28,908 nucleotides of DNA, taken from assembly GCA_030535715.1 (NCBI GenBank), contig JAUNRL010000001.1, forward strand, positions 1 through 28,908, read 5' to 3'. Shown one piece after another: positions 22,747-28,908 of the stretch. Within the stretch, counting starts at the first letter, position 1. Each line of letters starts with the position of its first letter. This DNA comes from Bacillota bacterium (GTDB lineage Bacteria; Bacillota; Clostridia; Peptostreptococcales; Anaerovoracaceae). Under the pieces are notes generated by a model. The model saw only the letters and a list, made by a program, of their open reading frames with translations. It was not told the origin of the DNA and did not search any database. Both the position numbers and the translations under genes were made by a program.

Positions 22747-24543
22747 TCAGCCCATCTTCGTGAAGTCGCTGGCGCCGTGCTTGCACAGCGGGCAGATGAA
22801 GTCTTCCGGCAGATCCTCGCCTTCGAAGACGTATCCGCAGACATCGCAGACCCAGCCCCTGACTTCTTCCTGAGGACGCGGCTTGACGTTCTTCTGGTAG
22901 AAGGTATAGGTCATGGTGTCCACATCGTTTAAGACCGCACTCTCGGTAATGTCGCAGAAGAACATCAGGTGGCTGCCCGTATCCACGGTATCGAAGACCT
23001 TCAGGGACATGTAGCCGTTGGCGTACTTGTTCAGGTAGGGCAGTCCGTTGGACGACTTGTCGTAGTGCTCGAAATCGGCAAACTTGGTCACGTCCCGTCC
23101 GGACTGGAATCCGAAATGCTCGAAGATCTGGAAGGGCGCCTGCTCGTTCAGGGTACAGACGTTCAGCACACCGGTCTTTTCGATGATCTCGCAGGAGTAG
23201 TTAGCTTTGTTGATGCCGACGATCAGACGGCTGGGATCGTTGCTGATCTGGGCCACCGTGTTGCCGATCATGCCGTTGTCCTGCTTGCCGTCGCTGCTGG
23301 TGATCACGTAGAGGCCGTAGCCGATCTTGAACAGCGCGCTCGGGTCGATCTTGCTATCCTCCTCGATCTGAGGCCTGATGTAATCCGTGGCCAGCTCGTC
23401 GGCCAGGGCCATCAGCTGCTCCGTGCTTTCTTTATTGAGGGCGGACAGGATCGTCACATTGTTCTTCGCGAAGATAATGTCCTTTGACTTCTCGAAGGCC
23501 TGCTTCATGATCTTCATGGCCGTGGGCGCCCAGCTGCCGTTTTCGATAAAGGCAACGGTGCGCTTCTGGAAATTCCGTTCGGTCAGGTGATCGATGAACT
23601 GCTTCATGAAGGGGAAGATCTCCGCGTTGTAGGTCGTGGTCGCCAGAACCAGCTTGTCGTAGCGGAAGGCATCCTCCACCGCCTCGGCCATGTCGCAGCG
23701 GGCCAGATCGCTGATTTCCACCGTAGGTACACCCAGCTCGACCAGACGGTCATGCAGCATTTCCGCCGCTTTCTTCGTATGTCCGTAGACGGAGGTGTAG
23801 CAGATGCAGATCCCGTCGGTCTCCGCCACGTAGCTGGACCAGGTGTCATACAGGCCGATGTAGTAGCCCAGATCCTCGGTCAGCACCGGGCCGTGGAGCG
23901 GACAGATAGTCTGAATGTCCAGAGCCGCTGCCTTCTTCAGCACCGACTGTACCTGGGAACCGTACTTGCCGACGATGCCGATGTAGTAACGCCGCGCCTC
24001 GCAGGCCCAGTCTTCGTCCACGTCCAGGGCGCCGAACTTGCCGAAGCCGTCGGCGGAGAACAGCACCTTGTCCACGGAATCATAAGTCATCATGACCTCC
24101 GGCCAGTGCACCATGGGCGCAAAGACAAAGTTCAGCACGTGGCCGCCCAGATCCAGGGTGTCCCCGTTGCTCACTTCCAGCTTGCTGGCGATCTCCAGCT
24201 TCGGGAAAAACTGTCCAATCATGGTAAAGGTCTTCTTGTTGCCCACAACCGTGGCCTCCGGGTACTTGTTCACGAAGGCTTCGATGGACGCGGAGTGATC
24301 CGGCTCCATGTGCTGCACGATCAGGTAATCCGGCGTGCTGCACTTCAGCGCGGCCTCAATGTTCTGGAGCCATTCGTCCGTCTTGCGCCGGTCGATGGTG
24401 TCCATGATGGCAATCTTGTCGCCGGCGATGGCGTAGGAATTGTAGGCCATGCCATTGGGCACGATATACTGGCCCTCAAACAGATCGATCTCGTGATCGT
24501 TGGCTCCGATATAGGTAATGGTGTCAGTAATCTTTTTGTTCAT
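22747..24543 (-). CDS. Flavodiiron protein with flavin reductase and rubredoxin domains
   Basis: 598 residues. A metallo-beta-lactamase-like diiron domain (about 1-245) has every ligand: HMEPDH (78-83), the His in MVHWPE, the Asp in SADGFG and the His in CPLHGP. A flavodoxin FMN domain (about 250-395, starting ICYTSVYGHT) follows, then a flavin-reductase-like FMN domain (about 405-545), then a C-terminal rubredoxin (CDVCGY and CPLC). It reduces O2 to water or NO to N2O, protecting anaerobes; the two extra domains suggest it passes electrons internally from NAD(P)H. AAGGAG lies 8 nt before the chosen ATG. It is a single gene, ending at a shared terminator. Confidence 0.95.
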   Translation of the reverse strand: MNKKITDTITYIGANDHEIDLFEGQYIVPNGMAYNSYAIAGDKIAIMDTIDRRKTDEWLQNIEAALKCSTPDYLIVQHMEPDHSASIEAFVNKYPEATVVGNKKTFTMIGQFFPKLEIASKLEVSNGDTLDLGGHVLNFVFAPMVHWPEVMMTYDSVDKVLFSADGFGKFGALDVDEDWACEARRYYIGIVGKYGSQVQSVLKKAAALDIQTICPLHGPVLTEDLGYYIGLYDTWSSYVAETDGICICYTSVYGHTKKAAEMLHDRLVELGVPTVEISDLARCDMAEAVEDAFRYDKLVLATTTYNAEIFPFMKQFIDHLTERNFQKRTVAFIENGSWAPTAMKIMKQAFEKSKDIIFAKNNVTILSALNKESTEQLMALADELATDYIRPQIEEDSKIDPSALFKIGYGLYVITSSDGKQDNGMIGNTVAQISNDPSRLIVGINKANYSCEIIEKTGVLNVCTLNEQAPFQIFEHFGFQSGRDVTKFADFEHYDKSSNGLPYLNKYANGYMSLKVFDTVDTGSHLMFFCDITESAVLNDVDTMTYTFYQKNVKPRPQEEVRGWVCDVCGYVFEGEDLPEDFICPLCKHGASDFTKMG

Positions 24544-24656
24544 TTGCGATTCTCCTTTCGTACACAGCCAGTATACTACAAAAGCAACCCCGGCGGGAAA
24601 ACATTTTCCGATGGCCGGCGGCGGCTTTATCGCCCCGGCAGTTTCGGATTCTGTGG

Positions 24657-24662
24657 TACAAT
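24657..24662 (+). promoter_or_regulatory. -10 element of the GIY-YIG gene, predicting a leaderless transcript
   Basis: TACAAT preceded by TGG (extended -10), ending 6 nt before the ATG. I see no good -35 and no ribosome binding site. Confidence 0.45.
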
Positions 24663-24668
24663 AAACGT

Positions 24669-24962
24669 ATGTCAGAACCTCTTTGCCATCAGCCATGCGT
24701 ATATATTCTCCGGTGCCGGGACGGTTCCCTGTACACCGGATGGACCAGCGACTTCGGCCGCCGCCTGCAGGCCCACCAATCGGGTAGGGGCAGCAAGTAT
24801 ACCCGCAGCCGTCTGCCGGTGGAGCCCGTCTATCTTGAGCTGCTCCCGGACAGGAGCGCGGCGCTCAGACGGGAAGCGGCCATTAAAAAAATGAGGCCCG
24901 AACAGAAGCGGGCACTCATCGATTCTGATGCCAATGCTCTGGGCAGACAGCCCTCCGGTTAG
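24669..24962 (+). CDS. GIY-YIG nuclease-fold protein (UPF0213/YhbQ type)
   Basis: 97 residues with the small stand-alone GIY-YIG pattern: VYILRCRDGSLYTGWT, the Arg in GRRLQAHQSG, and KYTRSRLPVEPVYLE, followed by a C-terminal helix with REAAIKKM. The first motif reads VYI and the second YTG, as in the UPF0213 family. Members have structure-specific endonuclease folds and poorly known roles, possibly in DNA repair. It is divergent from the flavodiiron gene. Its TAG overlaps the TAA of the convergent scpB by two bases. The short C-terminal tail (ALGRQPSG) is unconserved. Confidence 0.88.
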   Translation: MSEPLCHQPCVYILRCRDGSLYTGWTSDFGRRLQAHQSGRGSKYTRSRLPVEPVYLELLPDRSAALRREAAIKKMRPEQKRALIDSDANALGRQPSG

Positions 24963-25672
24963 CCTTCGCCGCCGGCCGTCGCGTCCTCTTCCGACACCGC
25001 CTCTTCCGGCGCTTCCTCTTCCGGTACTTCCGGCGCTTTCGTCGCGTCCTCTTCCGATGCCGCGCCCGTCTTTCCGGCCGCCAGTTCGTCCAGGGAAATC
25101 TGCTGCAGAACTACGCTGTCCGTCTCCCCTTCCGGGCCTTCCTCATCCAGCAGACCCTCGATGTCCCGGATGTCCGGCAGTTCCCTGATGGTTTCGAAGC
25201 CGAACTGCTTCAGGAACTCATCGGTCGTTCCGTAGAGGATCGGCCGGCCGACGGTGTCCGATCGACCCGCCTCCCGGACCAGGCCTTTCTTCACCAGACC
25301 CTCCATGACCCGGTCGCAGCGGATGCCGCGGATCGCTTCGATCTCGCCTTTGGTCACCGGCTGGCGGTAAGCGACAATGGCCAGAGTCTCCAGGGCGGAC
25401 TGGGAAAGCCGGCGCCGGCGCACCGGCGTGCAGAGCCGCTCAATGTAGGGCAGGTTCTCGGGACGGGTCGTAAACTGAAAGGCCCTGTTGACCTCACGGA
25501 TAACGATGCCCCTGCCCTCCTGCTCGTATTCCTCCATCAGTTCCCGGCAGCATTCATAGGCTTCCTTCCTCTCGATATTGAAAATGTCGGCAATGTCCTT
25601 TGCCGCCAGGGGTTCGCCCCAGATGAGCATCATGGATTCAATGGCCGATTTGATGATTTTTCTGCTTGACAT
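24959..25672 (-). CDS. scpB: Segregation and condensation protein B
   Basis: 237 residues. The two winged-helix domains of ScpB are visible, with IWGEPLAAKDIADIF, QFTTRPE, SALETLAIVAYRQPVTKGEI, IRG and GRPILYGTTDEFLKQFG. The last 55 residues or so are an acidic Glu/Ala/Pro tail. ScpB dimers bind ScpA and the SMC ATPase in the condensin that organises and segregates the chromosome. It starts 2 nt after the scpA stop, with GGAG at that stop acting as the ribosome binding site, so translation is coupled. Confidence 0.96.
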   Translation of the reverse strand: MSSRKIIKSAIESMMLIWGEPLAAKDIADIFNIERKEAYECCRELMEEYEQEGRGIVIREVNRAFQFTTRPENLPYIERLCTPVRRRRLSQSALETLAIVAYRQPVTKGEIEAIRGIRCDRVMEGLVKKGLVREAGRSDTVGRPILYGTTDEFLKQFGFETIRELPDIRDIEGLLDEEGPEGETDSVVLQQISLDELAAGKTGAASEEDATKAPEVPEEEAPEEAVSEEDATAGGEG

Positions 25673-25674
25673 GG

Positions 25675-26439
25675 TTACTCCTGCGCCGGCTGTTCAAAGA
25701 GCCGGTCCGTTGCCTTTACAATAATATCCCCAAAGAGCCTCTTCTGCCGGGCGTCCAGCCGGTTCTCCTTCATCATCTCCAGCACGGAGGCGAAGGTGAC
25801 CGACACGTCGTACTTATCCTTCTTATTGGGAATCAGCTCGCGGAAGTCCGCTTCCTTCAGCTCCCTCTCCCGGAAGAAGGTCCGGATGTTTTCCATACGG
25901 ATCTCCGTGGTGATCCGCTGCTTTTCCGTTCGGATGTGGTGGGCGCGGATCTCTTCCAGATTCTTTTTCCGCTGCAGGAAGATCTCAAACGCCGTCCGGA
26001 ACTGATCCATATCCAGCGATAGGTATTCATCCGGCTCACCGGTAAAGGCGGACAGATCCTCTTGGGGTCGCTCTAGCTTCGCCCGGCCCTCCTCGAAACG
26101 TTCCTCCAGCATTTCGGAAATGGTTTTGAACAGCTTGTATTCCCGCAGCCGCTCCACCAGCTCTGTCCGGGGATCGTCCAGCACCTCCGTGCCGTTTTCG
26201 TCAATGCTCGTCTGGGGCAGCAGCATCTTGGACTTGATCTCCAGAAGTTCGGCAGCAAGCACCATAAATTCGGAGGACACATTGATGTCCGCCTCCTGCA
26301 TGGCGCTGATATACTTCACATACTGGTCCGTGATCTCCGCGATTCTGATGTCGTAGATGCTCATCTGCGCATGCTCGATCAGATACACCAGGAGATCAAA
26401 GGGCCCTTCAAATACGTTCAGCCGAACGCGATAGCTCAT
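25675..26439 (-). CDS. scpA: Segregation and condensation protein A
   Basis: 254 residues of normal kleisin length. The N-terminal SMC-neck-binding helices (FEGPFDLLVYLIEHAQMSIYDI, MVLAAELLEIKSKMLLP) and the C-terminal winged helix (FASVLEMMKENRL, VKATDRLFE) are clear. It bridges the SMC dimer and recruits ScpB. AGGAAGG is upstream of the ATG, and the promoter at 26497-26525 serves scpA-scpB. It is divergent from malic enzyme. Confidence 0.96.
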   Translation of the reverse strand: MSYRVRLNVFEGPFDLLVYLIEHAQMSIYDIRIAEITDQYVKYISAMQEADINVSSEFMVLAAELLEIKSKMLLPQTSIDENGTEVLDDPRTELVERLREYKLFKTISEMLEERFEEGRAKLERPQEDLSAFTGEPDEYLSLDMDQFRTAFEIFLQRKKNLEEIRAHHIRTEKQRITTEIRMENIRTFFRERELKEADFRELIPNKKDKYDVSVTFASVLEMMKENRLDARQKRLFGDIIVKATDRLFEQPAQE

Positions 26440-26496
26440 GGTCTGCCTTCCTCCGTTTCGCCTGCAGACTGCCCAGAGCAGCCTGTGCCGGGAAAT

Positions 26497-26525
26497 ATTC
26501 TACCACGGTTTCCCGCCGGTGACAA
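26497..26525 (-). promoter_or_regulatory. Promoter of scpA-scpB
   Basis: On the minus strand TTGTCA, a 17-bp spacer and TAGAAT preceded by TGG. It leaves a leader of about 50 nt. Confidence 0.75.
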
Positions 26526-26567
26526 TGCAAAAGCAACTCCCGCAGATTCCGGTGTCTTATTCTTCAA

Positions 26568-26597
26568 TTGCCAAAGTAGTGTCAGCGGGAGTATAAT
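26568..26597 (+). promoter_or_regulatory. Promoter of malic enzyme
   Basis: TTGCCA, an 18-bp spacer and a perfect TATAAT, with a leader of about 40 nt to the ATG at 26643. Confidence 0.75.
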
Positions 26598-26642
26598 CAT
26601 TGATGATACCGCCGTTAGCGCAGGGATGACGTGAGAGGACTT

Positions 26643-27830
26643 ATGGACTACGGAGAGAAATCGCTGAAACTGCACGAGGAATGGAAGGGCAAGATCAAGA
26701 TCATTTCCACGGTTTCCGTGCGCAATGAAGAAGATCTGTCGATCGCCTACACCCCGGGAGTAGCCCGGCCCTGCCTGGAAGTCCAGAAGGATCCGGCCAA
26801 AAGCTATACCCTGACGAGGCGGCACAACATGTGCGCGGTGATTACCGACGGCTCGGCGGTTCTGGGGCTGGGAAACATCGGCCCCGAGGCGGGCATGCCG
26901 GTCATGGAGGGCAAATGCGTGCTGTTCAAGGCCTTCGGCGATGTGGACGCCTTCCCCATCTGCGTGAAATCCCAGGACGTGGACACCATCGTGGAGACGG
27001 TCTACCAGATTTCCGGTTCCTTCGGCGGAATCAATCTGGAGGACATCAGCGCGCCGCGATGCTTTGAAATTGAACGAAAGCTGAAGGAGCGCTGTGACAT
27101 TCCCATCTTTCACGACGATCAGCACGGTACAGCGGTGATCACTCTGGCCGGACTGGTCAACGCCCTGAAGGTGGTGGGCAAGGAATGGGATAAAATCCGG
27201 ATTGTCACCTCGGGCGCCGGCGCGGCCGCCGTCGCCATCACGAAAATCCTGCTCTCGGCAGGATTTGAAGACATCATTATGACCGACCGCAGCGGCATCA
27301 TCCATAAGGGACGGACGGAAGGCATGAACTGGATCAAGGAAGAGATGGCAGAGGTGACCAACCGGGAAATGCGGAAAGGAAGTCTGGCGGACGCCCTCGT
27401 GGGGGCGGATGTTTTCATCGGTGTCTCCGCGCCGGGGCTTCTGTCCGGCGACATGGTCCGATCCATGAACCGGGATCCCATCATCTTCGCCTGCGCCAAC
27501 CCGACGCCGGAAATCTTTCCCGAAGAAGCAAAGGAAGCCGGCGCCGCCGTGGTATCCACCGGGCGGTCCGATTATCCAAATCAGATCAATAATGTGGTTG
27601 CTTTTCCCGGAATCTTCCGGGGAACCTTCGATGCGCACGCCAGCGACATCAACGATGAAATGAAACTGGCCGCAGCCCGGGCTCTGGCCGAACTGATTTC
27701 CGAGGAGGAGCTCTCCGCGGACTATATCATTCCCAAGCCCTTCGATCCGCGGGTTGGCGAAGTCGTAGCGGCTGCCGTCTCCGAAGCGGCCGTTCGAAGC
27801 GGCGTGGCCAGGGCGCCCGGCGCAGAATAG
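26643..27830 (+). CDS. NAD(P)-dependent malic enzyme
   Basis: 395 residues, the short bacterial malic enzyme form. The catalytic Tyr is in AYTPGVARPC (Tyr36) and the Lys in MEGKCVLFK (Lys91). NLEDISAPRCFEIE (131-144) carries the metal ligands, followed by HDDQHGTA (157-164), the Rossmann loop GAGAAA (191-196) and the C-terminal RVGEVVAAAV. It decarboxylates malate to pyruvate with reduction of NAD or NADP; cofactor preference cannot be read safely. AGAGG is 4 nt before the chosen ATG; an upstream GTG would add four residues. It is a single gene with its own promoter. The stop codon is TAG. Confidence 0.96.
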   Translation: MDYGEKSLKLHEEWKGKIKIISTVSVRNEEDLSIAYTPGVARPCLEVQKDPAKSYTLTRRHNMCAVITDGSAVLGLGNIGPEAGMPVMEGKCVLFKAFGDVDAFPICVKSQDVDTIVETVYQISGSFGGINLEDISAPRCFEIERKLKERCDIPIFHDDQHGTAVITLAGLVNALKVVGKEWDKIRIVTSGAGAAAVAITKILLSAGFEDIIMTDRSGIIHKGRTEGMNWIKEEMAEVTNREMRKGSLADALVGADVFIGVSAPGLLSGDMVRSMNRDPIIFACANPTPEIFPEEAKEAGAAVVSTGRSDYPNQINNVVAFPGIFRGTFDAHASDINDEMKLAAARALAELISEEELSADYIIPKPFDPRVGEVVAAAVSEAAVRSGVARAPGAE

Positions 27831-27872
27831 CCGCGGACTGTCCGGCAGGCTCTCTTTCTTTCCCTTTGCGGT

Positions 27873-28908
27873 TTATCCTTCCCGCTTCAGTGCCTTCGCC
27901 CTCTTGGACGCAGAGGCGCGAATCAGCTTATCCACAGCGGCCGCTTCCGCCTCTTCGTCACCGAAAGACCGGAATTCGAGGACGCCCTTTTCCCGGGCCA
28001 GATCCACCAGCTGCTGGCCCTTCTTCGTCCGGACGATGAACTGGTTCCAACCTCTGTCCACCACCCAGCTTTCGGTGCTCCGGGCGCCGCCCACAGAGAT
28101 GTCGGCAAATTCGGCGGTCATGTCGTCGCAGTATTTGCAGGCATTCTGCACCAGGGGCAGGACATCATCCAGATCCACCCGGCGTTCATCCATATCCATG
28201 CGGTGATATTTACCCGGAAGGATGTCCACGTGTCCGGCGTCGCCGAAAGCCGCAAGGCCTTTCCAATCCAGGCCCCAGCCGCAGAAGAGGCCGAAGACCA
28301 TGCCGATATTGTCCGCATGGTTATCGTTGTCCGCGTAGGGCTTTGCTTTCATCTTCGCGACCGCCAGCGTTTTGCAGGGCGTTCCCACAACACCGATCTT
28401 TTTGTACTCATCGGCCGCGAGGGCTTCATTGAGCACCGCCAGGGTCGGCGGAATCTGAAAGCTGGAGCCGCTGCAGTTTCTCACTTCTTCCGGGGAGGTC
28501 ACCAGACATCCCGCGGGATCCAGCGTTCCGGCGGCCTTACCGGCCTTTGACAGAACCGCCGCGTCGATGAACCCTTCGGCCAGCGCGAATTCCACGAGAG
28601 CCGTCATGGTTCCGCCGTGCTGCGCATGGGCGCGGATCGCAGGATCCGCCGCGCGGGTCAGGTACAGGGCCCGGAAGGGTCCCAGTTCAGGGATGATCTC
28701 ACATCCGTCGCCGCCGAAGATCGTCTCGCGCAGTGCGGAAAGATCCGCCGGCATCCTCGGGCAAAAATATTTGCACCGGCCTTCTGTCCGGTCGCAGTCG
28801 TAATCCACGAAGGTGCGCCCTTTGAAGGATTTCCAGTAAGGGCACATCCCCTGGCAGGCGCCGCAGTTTGTGCAGATCCCGGTGTCCACTACCTTTCGTT
28901 CCAGTACC
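27873..28908 (-). CDS. FrhB-type iron-sulfur flavoprotein (coenzyme F420 hydrogenase beta-subunit family), 5' end outside window
   Basis: At least 345 residues. The frame is still open at the window edge (VLERKVVDTGICTNCGACQG), so only the first few residues are probably missing. The N-terminus has two cysteine clusters, CTNCGACQGMCP and the C-x7-C-x3-C of CDRTEGRCKYFCP. The FrhB core follows, with HGGTMTALVEFAL, GTPCKTLAVAKM, FGLFCGW and CKYCDDMTAEFADISVGG. The family moves electrons between FAD and iron-sulfur clusters; in non-methanogens the partner is rarely F420 and is often a ferredoxin, a formate dehydrogenase or a polysaccharide pyruvyl pathway enzyme. The partner gene is beyond the window. 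It is convergent with malic enzyme, and I see no clear terminator between them. Confidence 0.88.
   Translation of the reverse strand, partial: VLERKVVDTGICTNCGACQGMCPYWKSFKGRTFVDYDCDRTEGRCKYFCPRMPADLSALRETIFGGDGCEIIPELGPFRALYLTRAADPAIRAHAQHGGTMTALVEFALAEGFIDAAVLSKAGKAAGTLDPAGCLVTSPEEVRNCSGSSFQIPPTLAVLNEALAADEYKKIGVVGTPCKTLAVAKMKAKPYADNDNHADNIGMVFGLFCGWGLDWKGLAAFGDAGHVDILPGKYHRMDMDERRVDLDDVLPLVQNACKYCDDMTAEFADISVGGARSTESWVVDRGWNQFIVRTKKGQQLVDLAREKGVLEFRSFGDEEAEAAAVDKLIRASASKRAKALKREG

Noticed and set aside
26436..27638. Minus-strand open frame of 400 codons
   Set aside because: Shadow of the malic enzyme gene; no ribosome binding site or recognisable motif.

Overview
The window looks like chromosomal DNA from a GC-rich member of the Bacillota, most likely class Clostridia. 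The evidence is strong GGAGG-type ribosome binding sites, sigma-A-like promoters (TTGACA/TATAAT with 17-18 bp spacers), a Bacillus-like gene order prfA - tsaC/ywlC - rpiB/ywlF - upp, FolE2, scpA-scpB, a flavodiiron protein and an FrhB-type iron-sulfur flavoprotein, the last two pointing to anaerobic life. An Anaerovoracaceae-like lineage is only a guess. I see no tRNA or rRNA gene, CRISPR array, prophage or intact insertion sequence. Layout: 1-656 (+) holds the 3' end of mutY and a small DUF202 membrane protein. 754-1892 (-) is the rplM-rpsI ribosomal operon, with a good promoter, a leader of about 200 nt and an intrinsic terminator. 1997-3115 (+) is an exported protein of unknown function with a very lysine-rich tail. 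3146-9249 (-) is a long run of co-oriented genes: a membrane protein with an acidic tail, prfA (broken), tsaC, rpiB, upp, tyrS. 9458-11402 (-) holds birA and bioY (biotin) followed by a scrap of an ABC transporter ATPase. 11405-11740 is non-coding and contains repeats and a terminator. 11801-15675 (-) holds gad, tcdA, queD, folE2 and a small frameshifted gene. 15836-17596 (-) is an ABC exporter. 17677-22659 (+) holds an AEC permease, an FHA-FtsW fusion, a class B penicillin-binding protein and a TSCPD protein. 22747-24543 (-) is a multidomain flavodiiron protein, 24669-24962 (+) a GIY-YIG protein, 24959-26439 (-) scpA-scpB, 26643-27830 (+) malic enzyme, and 27873-28908 (-) an FrhB-like protein cut by the window edge. 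How the genes work together: several neighbourhoods make functional sense. BirA and BioY handle biotin protein ligation/repression and biotin uptake, and an array of direct repeats lies on the birA promoter. FolE2 and QueD make pterin intermediates (folate or queuosine route) beside the tRNA-modifying TcdA. The FHA-FtsW protein and the PBP are a matched peptidoglycan glycosyltransferase/transpeptidase pair whose FHA domain suggests control by a Ser/Thr kinase. The flavodiiron protein would remove O2 or NO. The features most worth attention are three interrupted reading frames within 5 kb: prfA with an apparent 28-nt loss although at least 11 genes here end in TAG; an in-frame TAA between a membrane protein and its acidic tail; and a +1 frameshift in the gene after folE2. 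Others are the direct-repeat array on the birA promoter, the FHA-FtsW architecture, and two genes whose best promoters leave almost no 5' leader. I found no clearly new multi-gene defence or mobile system.
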